Shown: one piece after another, positions 1 through 7,440 of the stretch
How positions within the stretch are numbered: position 1 is the first letter of the stretch
Layout: the number at the start of each line of letters is the position of its first letter
Assembly (NCBI GenBank): GCA_017524725.1
Contig: JAFXUZ010000085.1
Location: 1 to 45,556 of the forward strand
Reading direction: 5' to 3'
Length of the DNA: 45,556 nt
Source: Clostridia bacterium
GTDB lineage: Bacteria > Bacillota > Clostridia > Christensenellales > Aristaeellaceae
Made by a program: the position numbers and the translations under genes
Notes under the pieces: model-generated
What the model was told of the DNA's origin: nothing
What the model saw: only the letters and a program-made list of their open reading frames with translations
Databases searched by the model: none

Positions 1-1
1 C

Positions 2-289
2 GATTCGAATGAGGGCTGGGAGAAATATTTCTGTCTGCTCGACGACGGAACAGCAGTCACAGTAGAAGACTGCGGCGGCGTGCTTGAACCCCTAAAAGGA
101 CCCGGTATTAAGGTAAAAACCAATTCCAGTGTGAAGATGCGCACGGCCCCGAGCAAAGAGGCTGAAGTGGTCCGTACGCTCAACAAGGGGACCAGCGTGG
201 AAGTGCTGCTGCGGGGAGAAAACTGGACGATCGTAAAATACAGGGACCAGGTGGGCTATGTGATGAGCAGGTACCTTCAGTTCCCGTGA
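2..289 (+). CDS. SH3b-domain exported protein, C-terminal part (cut by window edge)
   Basis: Only the last 95 codons are inside the window; the reading frame is open from base 2. The visible part contains one complete bacterial SH3 (SH3b) domain, from about GPGIKVKTN to the terminal YLQFP. It is nearly identical to the C-terminus of the complete paralogue at 7560-8984, including the preceding block FCLLDDGTAVTVEDCGGVLE. SH3b domains usually bind cell-wall peptide or glycan, so an extracytoplasmic, wall-associated role is likely by analogy with the paralogue's signal peptide. The LRR gene follows 83 bases downstream, the same order as in the second copy. Confidence 0.85.
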   Translation, partial: DSNEGWEKYFCLLDDGTAVTVEDCGGVLEPLKGPGIKVKTNSSVKMRTAPSKEAEVVRTLNKGTSVEVLLRGENWTIVKYRDQVGYVMSRYLQFP

Positions 290-372
290 TCGGTGGAACA
301 AAGGAGAACTCGCTCCCTGCCGCATATAATATACAGAGCATCTGTCTAATAACGGAATATCGGGAGGCGGCC

Positions 373-1218
373 ATGAAAAAAACAACAAAAACGATGATTA
401 TCACTATCCTTCTGGTCTTTGCGGCGTCGTCATTTGCTCCTGGCTTCGCAGACGGAACCGGATGGGAATGGGGTATCATTCTGACAGCCTGTGATGCGGA
501 TGGCGGATACCTTGTTGTGCCTTCGGAGATCGATGGGAAGCCGGTGATCGGGATCGGTAAAAACTGTTTCAATTCAAACATGGATATTGTTGCGGTGGCT
601 TTTCCGGAAAGTGTAAGGATTATCGGTGACTATGCCTTTGCCTTGTCATCATTGGAAGAAGTCGCTTTTGACGGGGATGAGTATCTGTATATCGGTAACG
701 GCGCTTTCAGTGGAACGAATGTCCGTTACGTGGAAATGCCTCGCTATGTGGGAACGATCGGTGAAGGGTTGTTTGACGGATGCACACAGCTGGAAAGCGT
801 CGCCCTTTCCGATTACATGTGGGAAGTGCCGGGATATATGTTTCGGGAATGCTGTGACAGCCTCAAATCAATCAAACTTCCGGAATCCTGCCGTTCAATT
901 GGAGAACTCGCTTTCTATTACTGTGCGGCGCTTTCGGAGGTCACATGGCCTTCGGAACTCCGAAGGATCGAGGAAAGCGCATTTGAATCCTGTCACTCTC
1001 TGGAAAGGATCGAGCTTCCCGATCAGCTGGAGTATATCGGCGAAAATGCGTTTTGCGACTGCAGATTCCTGAGCTACTGCCGGATACCGGAAACAGTCCG
1101 TTTTATCGCGGATAGCGCTTTTGACGGTTGTGGCAGTCTTGTGCTGGCTGTTACAGCCGGAAGTTATGCTGAGGAATACGCGTTGCGGCTCTCGATCCGT
1201 TATGTGATCTCTGAATAA
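373..1218 (+). CDS. BspA-type leucine-rich-repeat exported protein (copy A)
   Basis: 281 aa. Residues 1-26 form a signal peptide (Lys-rich start, hydrophobic core, cleavage near FADG). The rest consists of BspA/TpLRR (LRR_5) repeats of the pattern AF..C..L..I.LP..L..IG, for example ESCHSLERIELPDQLEYIG and the following CDCRFLSYC. Such repeats form curved surfaces for protein or glycan binding outside the cell; the ligand is unknown. The start is set by GGGAGG at 362-367, six bases before the ATG; an upstream in-frame ATG at 286 lacks such a site. Most residues match the paralogue at 9061-9906, which has the same length, so the two are recent duplicates. Confidence 0.88.
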   Translation: MKKTTKTMIITILLVFAASSFAPGFADGTGWEWGIILTACDADGGYLVVPSEIDGKPVIGIGKNCFNSNMDIVAVAFPESVRIIGDYAFALSSLEEVAFDGDEYLYIGNGAFSGTNVRYVEMPRYVGTIGEGLFDGCTQLESVALSDYMWEVPGYMFRECCDSLKSIKLPESCRSIGELAFYYCAALSEVTWPSELRRIEESAFESCHSLERIELPDQLEYIGENAFCDCRFLSYCRIPETVRFIADSAFDGCGSLVLAVTAGSYAEEYALRLSIRYVISE

Positions 1219-1252
1219 CGGGAATGGATCCGGGCAGAAGGAGGCCAAAAAA

Positions 1253-2227
1253 ATGAAACACGTCATAGCGCTGTCAGTCGTCTTGGTTCTGATACTTTTC
1301 TCTTCTTTCGCCGCGGGGGAAGAAGCAGGCACGCTGTTTTCCCGGGATGATCACCCGATTGAAGAGATCGTCCGGTCCGTAATGGAATATCCATGGTCCG
1401 GGGAGATGAACTGTGTGAACGATCGCGTCGATCATGAGACCTTTACGGAGGTCGTTCTGGGCTCTGACTGTCCTGACGGCACGATAAATGATGCGGCGAC
1501 GATACTGGTGAGCAAAAGCACCGGTCGGGTGATTTGGTACCGCCGGACCGGTTACCGGATGCCGGAATTTCTGAATGAAAACGATCTGCTCGGCTTAAAC
1601 GACGACAGGGAAACGGCCCGCGTATGGCGCGATCTGGAAAATTCATGGCTGGATTGGGGAAAGGAGACCTTCGCGCAGCTGACGGGGGACGATCCCGGCC
1701 GGTACTATTGCGAATTCCTGCGCTGCCGGGATGAAAACACGGTTTTGTTCGCTTTCTGCAATGACCATCACGGCGAACTGCACGCGGCCATGATCTGCGC
1801 ATTGCCGGACGCGGAGCAGCCGGAACCGCTGCTGATGGCGTACGCGGATGTGGAAACTGATCCGTCCGTCGGCTATGACGGCTGCCTGACTGCCGATCAG
1901 GCGACGGACATCGGCACGAAAGCGCTCAGGGAAACATTCTGTGACGCGGCCGATCATCTGGTCCTGGATCTCAGGTCCATGGTCATCTATGATGCTTTGC
2001 TGTACATCGAGATTGACCCGGACGGTTTTGAAAGCGAGGACGCGTATTGGGCGTTTCTCGACGAAAAGCGGAACACCTGTACTCCGCTTTGGATCATTCG
2101 GATGATCGATCCGAGGGATGATCTTCCGGGCGTTGAGACGGGCCATGAATACTGGGCTTTTGTGAATGCACAGACCGGAGAACTCGTCGTGCCGCCGGCA
2201 GTCACGGAATATGAAATCGGCTGGTGA
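1253..2227 (+). CDS. Exported PepSY-like protein
   Basis: 324 aa with an N-terminal signal peptide (hydrophobic residues 4-20, then AAGEEAG). The C-terminal third has the look of a PepSY-like domain: LTADQATDIGTKALRETF, a strand ending PLWIIRMIDP, and the terminal EYWAFVNAQTGELV. PepSY domains occur in exported proteins and some bind or inhibit proteases; the function here is not known. The start is fixed by GGAGG at 1240-1244. It lies 34 bases after the LRR gene, so co-transcription is likely. C-terminal fragments of similar proteins appear to survive at 6525-6640 and 7441-7540, suggesting this family was once more numerous here. Confidence 0.65.
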   Translation: MKHVIALSVVLVLILFSSFAAGEEAGTLFSRDDHPIEEIVRSVMEYPWSGEMNCVNDRVDHETFTEVVLGSDCPDGTINDAATILVSKSTGRVIWYRRTGYRMPEFLNENDLLGLNDDRETARVWRDLENSWLDWGKETFAQLTGDDPGRYYCEFLRCRDENTVLFAFCNDHHGELHAAMICALPDAEQPEPLLMAYADVETDPSVGYDGCLTADQATDIGTKALRETFCDAADHLVLDLRSMVIYDALLYIEIDPDGFESEDAYWAFLDEKRNTCTPLWIIRMIDPRDDLPGVETGHEYWAFVNAQTGELVVPPAVTEYEIGW

Positions 2228-2320
2228 TGGATTATCTTGAAACAGACAGATTTATCGTGATCGCTGCGGACGGATCGACAATGATCCCGGAAAGATCTGT
2301 CACAGAAGAGAAAGCGGGTC

Positions 2321-2611
2321 TTGAGCATAAAAAAGAGCCTGGCGTTAAAGAAAACAGCATTGTTAATCATCACGATGATTCTGTGCCTGGCCATGACAGG
2401 CTGCAATGCGTTCCTCTCAAAGTCGCGGGACTCCCTGATAAAGTGGTTGGCGGATAACCGTGAAGCCATGGAGAAAATGATCTCTGCGGAACAAACCGGC
2501 AGGATCATCCGGTATGACCGTGAACTGGCGGACCGATGGAGCAGTCTGTTCCGGGACGGACAGCTTAGAGAAGTATCCTATAATCCAGATACCGGTGACT
2601 GTAACCTGTAG
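2321..2611 (+). pseudogene. Truncated lipoprotein gene (copy A), interrupted by insertion element
   Basis: 96 codons from a TTG; the true start is unclear. A hydrophobic segment ends in the lipobox-like LAMTGC. The rest matches the intact lipoprotein at 10750-11238 (SKSRDS, IRYDRELAD, WSSLFRDG, YNPDTGDCNL). The match stops exactly at GACTGTAACCTG; the next bases are TAG plus the left inverted repeat of a ~200-bp insertion element. The last third of the protein is missing, and the sequence beyond the element does not restore it, so insertion was accompanied by deletion. A truncated protein could still be made, but I treat it as a pseudogene. Confidence 0.8.
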
Positions 2612-2806
2612 AAACAGGGGACGGTTCTATGAATTGTCATGTATTGACAGAAAAGCAAAGAAAGGCCTAAAATGAACCGAGTGATGCAAAATGTCAAAAA
2701 CAGCAAGAACAACGGGAGATAGCAGGATCTGCCATATGATGCTACAGGGGATCAATCGGCAAATGTTCTATGAAGACGATGCGCAAACTATAGAGAACCG
2801 TCCGTT
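2611..2806 (+). mobile_element. Non-autonomous IS200/Y1-transposase-derived element, copy 1
   Basis: The left terminal repeat GAAACAGGGGACGGTTCT at 2611-2628 is answered by AGAACCGTCC-GTTC at 2794-2806; the right end has lost a few bases. Inside, an ATG near 2691 opens a short frame with ICHMMLQGINRQ and FYEDDA. This is the N-terminus typical of Y1 (IS200-like, REP-associated) transposases, M-P-R...GIYH.ML.GINRQ.IFED, but the catalytic part is absent. The element is a miniature derivative that would have to be moved in trans. It sits exactly at the point where the lipoprotein gene is cut. Confidence 0.82.
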
Positions 2807-2814
2807 CATCCCTT

Positions 2815-3050
2815 GTGCGGAATGAAATGATTTACTGCTGTTTTTTTGCAGGCGGTGTCAGGATTTGACGCCGCCATCTTTGTTGTACGCCTGTTATAGG
2901 CAAAACATGGCAATAAGTATTGACCATTGAGAAGCCCCGCATTAAAGTGCAGATCTGGCACTGAATTACTGACTGGGGAGCCGTATGCGTTAGTTGCGCA
3001 CGTACGGTTCTGTGAGGGGCAACGGCGGCAACGTCAGTTATCTACTCGAC
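2815..3050 (+). mobile_element. Group II intron remnant (3' domains V and VI; possible internally deleted intron)
   Basis: Bases 2978-3010 (GAGCCGTATGCG...CGTACGGTTC) are a canonical group II intron domain V: an outer stem GAGCCGTA/TACGGTTC, a two-base bulge region and an upper stem closed by a short loop. They are followed by a domain VI-like stretch ending CTACTCGAC at 3050, the usual A-Y 3' terminus. A GTGCG at 2815 resembles a group II intron 5' end. If that is right, only ~236 bases remain and the reverse transcriptase ORF and most of domains I-IV are lost. Domain V is seen directly; the 5' boundary is inference. Confidence 0.7.
2851..2880 (+). terminator. Terminator-like hairpin
   Basis: GGCGGTGTC pairs with GACGCCGCC (one G-T pair) around the loop AGGATTT, followed by a weak T-rich tract ATCTTTGTTGT. 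It could terminate transcription from the upstream accessory genes, or be an internal hairpin of the intron remnant. Confidence 0.45.
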
Positions 3051-3097
3051 TCCCCTGTTCATCTTAGAATGCGCTAACCTGACATCGAGCATGATAA

Positions 3098-3157
3098 AAA
3101 TTGCTAATATATGAGCAATTTGTTGATGATCCAGCTATTAAATGCTATAATATTAGC
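3098..3157 (+). promoter_or_regulatory. hipBA promoter with HipB-type operator
   Basis: TTGATG at 3123-3128 and TATAAT at 3146-3151 are separated by 17 bases, a near-consensus sigma-A promoter. Just upstream is a perfect inverted repeat AAATTGCT-N8-AGCAATTT (3098-3121). Its half-site spacing of eight equals that of the E. coli HipB operator (TATCC-N8-GGATA, known). A second smaller repeat, GCTA-N6-TAGC (3144-3157), overlaps the -10 box. This arrangement fits autorepression by the downstream XRE antitoxin. Confidence 0.65.
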
Positions 3158-3174
3158 GATTGGAGGAATTGGCC

Positions 3175-3447
3175 ATGATTCTGGAAACACCTTACGAGAT
3201 GGCTGAGAATGTCGCGAAACGTTTCCGAAAAGTCAGATTCTCGAAGAAAATCACGATGAAAGAACTGAGCAGATCGAGCGGTGTACCGTATTCAACGATC
3301 CGCAGATTTGAAAAGACCGGGGAAATTTCGTTCTTGTCTTTAGTTAAAATGGCGTCCGCATTGGGTGAAGATCAGGAGATCACAGGATTATTCGCTGATG
3401 TAGTACCGCAAACGATCGAGGAGGTCATCCGTGGAAACCGTAAATAG
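3175..3447 (+). CDS. hipB: XRE-family antitoxin (HipB-like)
   Basis: 90 aa, a single helix-turn-helix XRE domain over residues ~12-70 (MKELSRSSGVPYSTIRRFEK is the recognition region). It is the antitoxin and DNA-binding partner of HipA: in the known family it binds the kinase, keeps it inactive and represses the shared promoter. The ATG at 3175 is chosen because GGAGG at 3162-3166 lies eight bases upstream; an in-frame TTG at 3160 would overlap that site. Its 3' end overlaps the hipA start by 17 bases, implying translational coupling. The palindrome before the promoter is its likely operator. Confidence 0.85.
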   Translation: MILETPYEMAENVAKRFRKVRFSKKITMKELSRSSGVPYSTIRRFEKTGEISFLSLVKMASALGEDQEITGLFADVVPQTIEEVIRGNRK

Positions 3448-4558
3448 GTTGGACGTCTATTTCCAGGGCGTCAGAGTCGGAACGATGGCCCCTTATCAGA
3501 GATACAGAACAGCGTTTGAATATTCGGAAGAATGGCTCCGGAACGGTTTTTCGATCAGCCCGTTTTCACTTCCCCTGAAGCCCGGTGTAAAGATCGCAAA
3601 GCCCGATCCTTTTGAAGGACTGTTCGGTATCTTTGCCGATTCACTGCCGGACGGATGGGGCAGACTTCTGGTGGACAGGATGCTTCGCAGGCAGGGAAAA
3701 AACCCTGAAGAGATCAATCCCATCACAAGGCTTTCCATCGTCGGATCATCCGGGATGGGTGGCTTGGAGTACAGGCCCGTTTACGGTATGAAAGGCGGAA
3801 CACCCACTGCAGATTTAGATCTGGTGGCAGAAGAATGCAGAAAGATACTGCGATCCGAGGAGACCGGAGACCTCGATCTGTTGTATGCGATGGGCGGCTC
3901 ATCTGGAGGCGCAAGACCGAAGGTCATGCTCAGACTGGGCGATGAGGAGTGGATCGTCAAATTCCCCGCCTCCGGTGATCCGGCAGATATCGGACTGATG
4001 GAGTACGAATACAATCTTTGCGCCGCAGCGTGCGGGATCCAAGTCCCAGAGGTGAAGTTGTTTCCCTCGGACCATTGCGCCGGTTACTTTGGCGCAAAGC
4101 GGTTTGACAGAGAGATAACACCGGCCGGGGAAAAGAAGATCCATATGGCCTCTGCGTCCGCACTGCTGGAAGTCTCCCACCGTATCCCATCCCTTGACTA
4201 TACCTCGCTGATGGGGTTGACCTGGCAAATAACAAGAAGAGCGGATGAGTTGCTGAAAATGTACACACGTATGTGTTTCAACGTGTTTGCTCATAACAGG
4301 GACGATCATTCCAACAATTTTGCTTGGTTGTGTGTTGATGGAAACTGGCGGTTGGCACCGGCCTACGATCTGACTTTTTCAAATTCCATGGGAGGAGAAC
4401 ACGCGACCACCATAGCCGGAGAGGGACGAAATCCGTCTGCCAAGGACATTCTTTCCGTGGCGAAAAAGGCCGGTATCAGCATGCTCACGGCCAAAGAAAT
4501 TGCTGCAAGGGTTGAACAGACCGTAGAGGAAAGATTGTCCGGGTATCTGGACAGATAA
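3431..4558 (+). CDS. hipA: HipA-family serine/threonine kinase toxin
   Basis: 375 aa from a GTG start preceded by GAGGAGG. The N-terminal HipA domain (~1-100) contains FEGLFGIFADSLPDGWGR. The glycine-rich loop GSSGGARPK (~155) corresponds to the loop of E. coli HipA carrying the autophosphorylated serine. The catalytic segment NRDDHSNNFAW (~290) gives D-x-H-x-x-N, and APAYDLTFS gives the metal-binding aspartate. All key kinase residues are present, so it should be active. The best-known E. coli target is glutamyl-tRNA synthetase, with growth arrest and persistence; the target here is not known. It is somewhat shorter than the 440-aa E. coli protein. An insertion element follows nine bases after its stop. 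Confidence 0.9.
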   Translation: METVNRLDVYFQGVRVGTMAPYQRYRTAFEYSEEWLRNGFSISPFSLPLKPGVKIAKPDPFEGLFGIFADSLPDGWGRLLVDRMLRRQGKNPEEINPITRLSIVGSSGMGGLEYRPVYGMKGGTPTADLDLVAEECRKILRSEETGDLDLLYAMGGSSGGARPKVMLRLGDEEWIVKFPASGDPADIGLMEYEYNLCAAACGIQVPEVKLFPSDHCAGYFGAKRFDREITPAGEKKIHMASASALLEVSHRIPSLDYTSLMGLTWQITRRADELLKMYTRMCFNVFAHNRDDHSNNFAWLCVDGNWRLAPAYDLTFSNSMGGEHATTIAGEGRNPSAKDILSVAKKAGISMLTAKEIAARVEQTVEERLSGYLDR

Positions 4559-4566
4559 TGAAAAGA

Positions 4567-4768
4567 GAAACAGGGGACGATTCTCAACATTGACATATCT
4601 TGAAAGAAAAAGCAAAGAAAGCCCTAAAATGAACCGGGTGATGTAAAATGCCGTGAAGCGCAAGAGTAAAGGGAGACAGCAGGATCTGCCATGCGATGCT
4701 GCGGGGGATCAACCGGCAAAGGTTCTATGAAGACGATGCGCGAACCATACAGAGAACCAACCGCCCCA
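4567..4768 (+). mobile_element. Non-autonomous IS200/Y1-transposase-derived element, copy 2
   Basis: The left repeat GAAACAGGGGACGATTCT (4567-4584) is well kept. The right end (AGAACCAACCGCCCC, 4754-4768) is degraded. The internal frame from an ATG near 4648 reads M-P-stop, then GDSRICHAMLRGINRQ and RFYEDDA, again a Y1 transposase N-terminus, here with an early nonsense codon. Sequence between the repeats is close to copies 1 and 3. It sits directly downstream of hipA. Confidence 0.78.
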
Positions 4769-4779
4769 GATCATTTGAT

Positions 4780-4870
4780 TTCGGCGCTAAGCCACTTATT
4801 TTTTGAGTTAGCGCCAAAAACAAACGTTGAATTCGGCGCTAACATCATTTATAATACGGTTAGCGCCGAA
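4780..4870 (+). promoter_or_regulatory. Promoter with four GGCGCTAA half-sites (two matched inverted repeats)
   Basis: Half-sites TTCGGCGCTAA (4780-4790), TTAGCGCC (4808-4815), TTCGGCGCTAA (4832-4842) and TTAGCGCCGAA (4860-4870) form two inverted-repeat pairs. Each has 28 bases between half-site starts, and the pairs are offset by 52 bases, about five helical turns. The promoter TTGAAT (4827-4832), 17 bases, TATAAT (4850-4855) lies inside the second pair. A dimeric repressor binding both pairs, possibly with looping, would cover the promoter and start site. No obvious cognate regulator gene is adjacent. Confidence 0.65.
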
Positions 4871-4897
4871 ATATCGTGTGTAAGGAGAACCGGCATT

Positions 4898-6316
4898 ATG
4901 TTGATCGGTCGGAAAAAAGAACAAAGAATCCTGTCAGAAGTTTATCAGGCTGAAGAGTCCAAATTTGTTGCTGTGTATGGCAGGCGCAGGGTTGGTAAGA
5001 CCTACCTGATCCGTGAAAGTCTCAATTCAAGATTCTTATTTCAGCACACTGGCTACTATGGCGGTAAGCTGACAGATGAATTGTTTGAGTTCTGTGCTTC
5101 TCTTCGGGAATATGGTTTAAAAGACTTTCAAAAACCCAAAAACTGGCTGGAAGCATTTGAACTGCTGAAAAGTCTGATCCGAAGCTCCGAGGAAAAACGG
5201 AAAGTTATCTTTCTGGATGAACTGTCATGGATGGATACCCGCGGCAGTGACTTTATCATGGCGCTTGAAGGTTTCTGGAACGGCTGGGCTTCTGCGAGGA
5301 CGGATATCCTGCTGATCGTCTGCGGTTCCGTAACCTCCTGGATGCTGAGCAAAATCATCCACAACAAGGGTGGATTATATAACCGTCTCTCCTACAAGAT
5401 ACATCTGCATCCGTTTTCCCTCAGGGAATGCGAGGAATACATCCGCTCCCGGAATATTGTCATGAACCGCCACCAGATCCTTGAGTGCTATATGATCATG
5501 GGCGGCATTCCGTTCTATTGGAGTTTTCTCGAAAAAGGCTTCAGTCTGCCCCAAAATATTGACCGTATCTTCTTTGCAAAAGACGCACCGTTGGAACATG
5601 AATTCGATCATCTGTATTCCGCATTGTTTAAAAAACCAGAGCTTTACGTGAAAATCATATCTGCTTTAGCGAAAAAGAAAGCAGGCATGACTCGGGAAGA
5701 GCTTCTGAAAGCAACCCGTCAGGCAGACTCAGGCAATTTCACGATACGGCTCGAAGAACTGGAAAGCTGCGGCTTTCTCCGCAAATATCGGCAATATAAA
5801 ATGAAGGAGCGAGGCGCTGTCTATCAGCTGATCGATAACTTCACATTGTTCTACTACAAATTCCTGGAAGAAAAGCCGACCGACGAGCATTACTGGAGCA
5901 ATCAGATCAATATGCCGCAGGTCAACACATGGTGCGGACTGGCTTTTGAACGGGTTTGCCTTGAACATGTTCCTCAAATGAAGCAGGCACTGGGGATCTC
6001 AGGGGTACTGAGCGAAGAATATTCCTGGGCTTGTAAAGCGGATCCGGCAAACGGCATTTATGGATCACAGATTGACCTGATGATTGTGCGAAAAGATCAG
6101 GTGATCAACCTGTGTGAGATGAAGTTTTCCAGGAAGCAATACACGCTTACGGCAAAAGACGATGAAGAAATCCGGAGAAAAACAACCGACTTTCTGTCAG
6201 TTACCAACGCCCGCTACGCGATCCATACGACCCTTGTAACACCCTATGGCGTTGCCGACGGTTCCTATGCAGGCAATATTCAAAATGTAATAACGACCGA
6301 CGATTTATTCTCCTGA
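4898..6316 (+). CDS. AAA+ ATPase with C-terminal DUF234 domain
   Basis: 472 aa. The Walker A motif is YGRRRVGKT (~28-36) and Walker B is KVIFLDELSWMD (~96-107), as in archaeal-type STAND/AAA ATPases. After a winged-helix-like middle (KKKAGMTREELLKATRQ), the C-terminal third matches DUF234, including the nuclease-fold signature QIDLMIVRKDQVINLCEMKF (Asp plus E-x-K, a PD-(D/E)XK pattern). Family members are common in gut anaerobes and their role is unknown; defence or mobile-element control has been suspected. The start is chosen at the ATG after AAGGAG (4881-4886). The longer frame reaching back to 4691 runs through an insertion element and is rejected. It is a single-gene unit with its own unusual operator. 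Confidence 0.85.
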   Translation: MLIGRKKEQRILSEVYQAEESKFVAVYGRRRVGKTYLIRESLNSRFLFQHTGYYGGKLTDELFEFCASLREYGLKDFQKPKNWLEAFELLKSLIRSSEEKRKVIFLDELSWMDTRGSDFIMALEGFWNGWASARTDILLIVCGSVTSWMLSKIIHNKGGLYNRLSYKIHLHPFSLRECEEYIRSRNIVMNRHQILECYMIMGGIPFYWSFLEKGFSLPQNIDRIFFAKDAPLEHEFDHLYSALFKKPELYVKIISALAKKKAGMTREELLKATRQADSGNFTIRLEELESCGFLRKYRQYKMKERGAVYQLIDNFTLFYYKFLEEKPTDEHYWSNQINMPQVNTWCGLAFERVCLEHVPQMKQALGISGVLSEEYSWACKADPANGIYGSQIDLMIVRKDQVINLCEMKFSRKQYTLTAKDDEEIRRKTTDFLSVTNARYAIHTTLVTPYGVADGSYAGNIQNVITTDDLFS

Positions 6317-6322
6317 AGAAAA

Positions 6323-6524
6323 GAAACAGGGGACGGTTCTCTGAATTTCCATGTATTAACAGGAAAGCCAAGAAAGACCTGAAATGAACCGGGTGATGCA
6401 AAATGCCGAGAAGCGAAAGAGCAAAGGGAGACGGCGGAATCTATTATGGGATGCTTCGGGGGATCAACCGGCAAAGAATATTCGAAGACGACGTATAAAG
6501 CTTACGGAGAATCGTCCCCTGTTC
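6323..6524 (+). mobile_element. Non-autonomous IS200/Y1-transposase-derived element, copy 3 (best preserved)
   Basis: Terminal repeats GAAACAGGGGACGGTTCT (6323-6340) and AGAATCGTCCCCTGTTC (6508-6524) are nearly perfect complements. The internal ATG at 6403 opens a 31-codon frame with GGIYYGMLRGINRQ and RIFEDD, ending TAA at 6498. These are the first ~30 residues of a Y1 (IS200/REP-associated) transposase; the HUH and Tyr catalytic motifs are not present. This copy separates the AAA+ gene from a gene fragment that resumes at 6525. Confidence 0.85.
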
Positions 6525-6640
6525 ATTTCCCTCATTGTGGATGCCGCTACCGCGGAGGTGATCGGCGATGAACCGGTGAATGAGAACGGGGAGTGGCCTT
6601 TCCTAAGCCCAGTTGAATCTGTTTATGAAACGGGGGATGA
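6525..6640 (+). pseudogene. C-terminal fragment of a PepSY-like exported protein
   Basis: Directly after the insertion element the plus strand encodes SLIVDAATAEVIGDEP, which resembles the terminal strand of the PepSY-like protein at 1253 (YWAFVNAQTGELV) and typical ends of that kind. The frame then runs without a stop into the next gene. It is most simply the 3' remnant of a gene whose 5' part was lost or displaced by the element. Confidence 0.4.
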
Positions 6641-6644
6641 GCAA

Positions 6645-7364
6645 ATGAACGATGACATGAAACGGGCGGCGCAGGTCCTTGCCGAAAAGGTATTTGAAGC
6701 CTGTGAGGAAAATGACGGTATCGTCAGTCTGCGGGTACGGTTGGGACTGTTCTATGACCACGAAGTCATGGGGATCGATCAGCATGGGGAATCTGTCACG
6801 CTTTACAGAACCCTTGACGACGATCAGTCCGTGATGTTTTTTGATCACGCCTGGTCCGCGCAATGCGGAGAGCGGACGTATTATGATGAATTTGAGACGC
6901 TCGCCGCGCAGGCGCTGCGGGACAAAGGATGTCCGCCCGCCGAATTCATCCATCCTGAAGGTCAGGCCGGAAAACTGCTGCAAAAAAGAAACGAACTTTG
7001 GGATGCGATCGGGGACCGCCGGGAGATCAGCGGGATCCTGGAAGCCATTCTGCCGGTATGGTCTTTCCCCGACGCCGGATCCGGAATGGCCTTGCTTGAA
7101 GCGGGCTCATATGATTCTTTCAATGCGGGAGAATTCACTGTTTCATGGACCTGGCAGGAAGAAGACGAAAACAGCGACGAGTATTATCAGCTGCGGATAG
7201 AACTGTGTTATGCCGCGGACGAAACGAACAGGGACATTTCCGAATGCGACTGGCTTGACGATCCTTCTGTGGATCTCGGGAACGCTGTCCGCAGCACTGC
7301 CGCGTATCAATGGGCGTTGGGCAGGAAAGCCGACAGGATTTCCGTAATGGTCGAAGGGACCTGA
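6645..7364 (+). CDS. Unrecognised acidic cytoplasmic protein
   Basis: 239 aa with no signal peptide or membrane segment; strongly acidic, with long Glu/Asp-rich stretches (WTWQEEDENSDEYYQ). Nothing is matched with confidence. The middle LLQKRNELWDAIGDRREISGILEAI is probably helical. The start is set at the ATG preceded by CGGGGGA at 6631-6637. A longer frame from 6384 would include the insertion element and is not believed. It lies alone between decayed fragments, followed by another PepSY-like remnant. Confidence 0.6.
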   Translation: MNDDMKRAAQVLAEKVFEACEENDGIVSLRVRLGLFYDHEVMGIDQHGESVTLYRTLDDDQSVMFFDHAWSAQCGERTYYDEFETLAAQALRDKGCPPAEFIHPEGQAGKLLQKRNELWDAIGDRREISGILEAILPVWSFPDAGSGMALLEAGSYDSFNAGEFTVSWTWQEEDENSDEYYQLRIELCYAADETNRDISECDWLDDPSVDLGNAVRSTAAYQWALGRKADRISVMVEGT

Positions 7365-7440
7365 ATACGAAGCGCAGTTAACAGCACTGCGTTGTCCCGA
7401 TCGGAGGATACTCCAATGACACATACGTCCGGAAACTGAC

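Noticed and set aside
4780..4870. CRISPR-like repeat
   Set aside because: The four repeated words are short, alternate in orientation and bracket a promoter; there are no spacers or cas genes, so it is an operator array.
4691..4897. N-terminal extension of the AAA+ ATPase
   Set aside because: It passes through an insertion element and the operator array; the ATG at 4898 has a good ribosome site and matches family starts.
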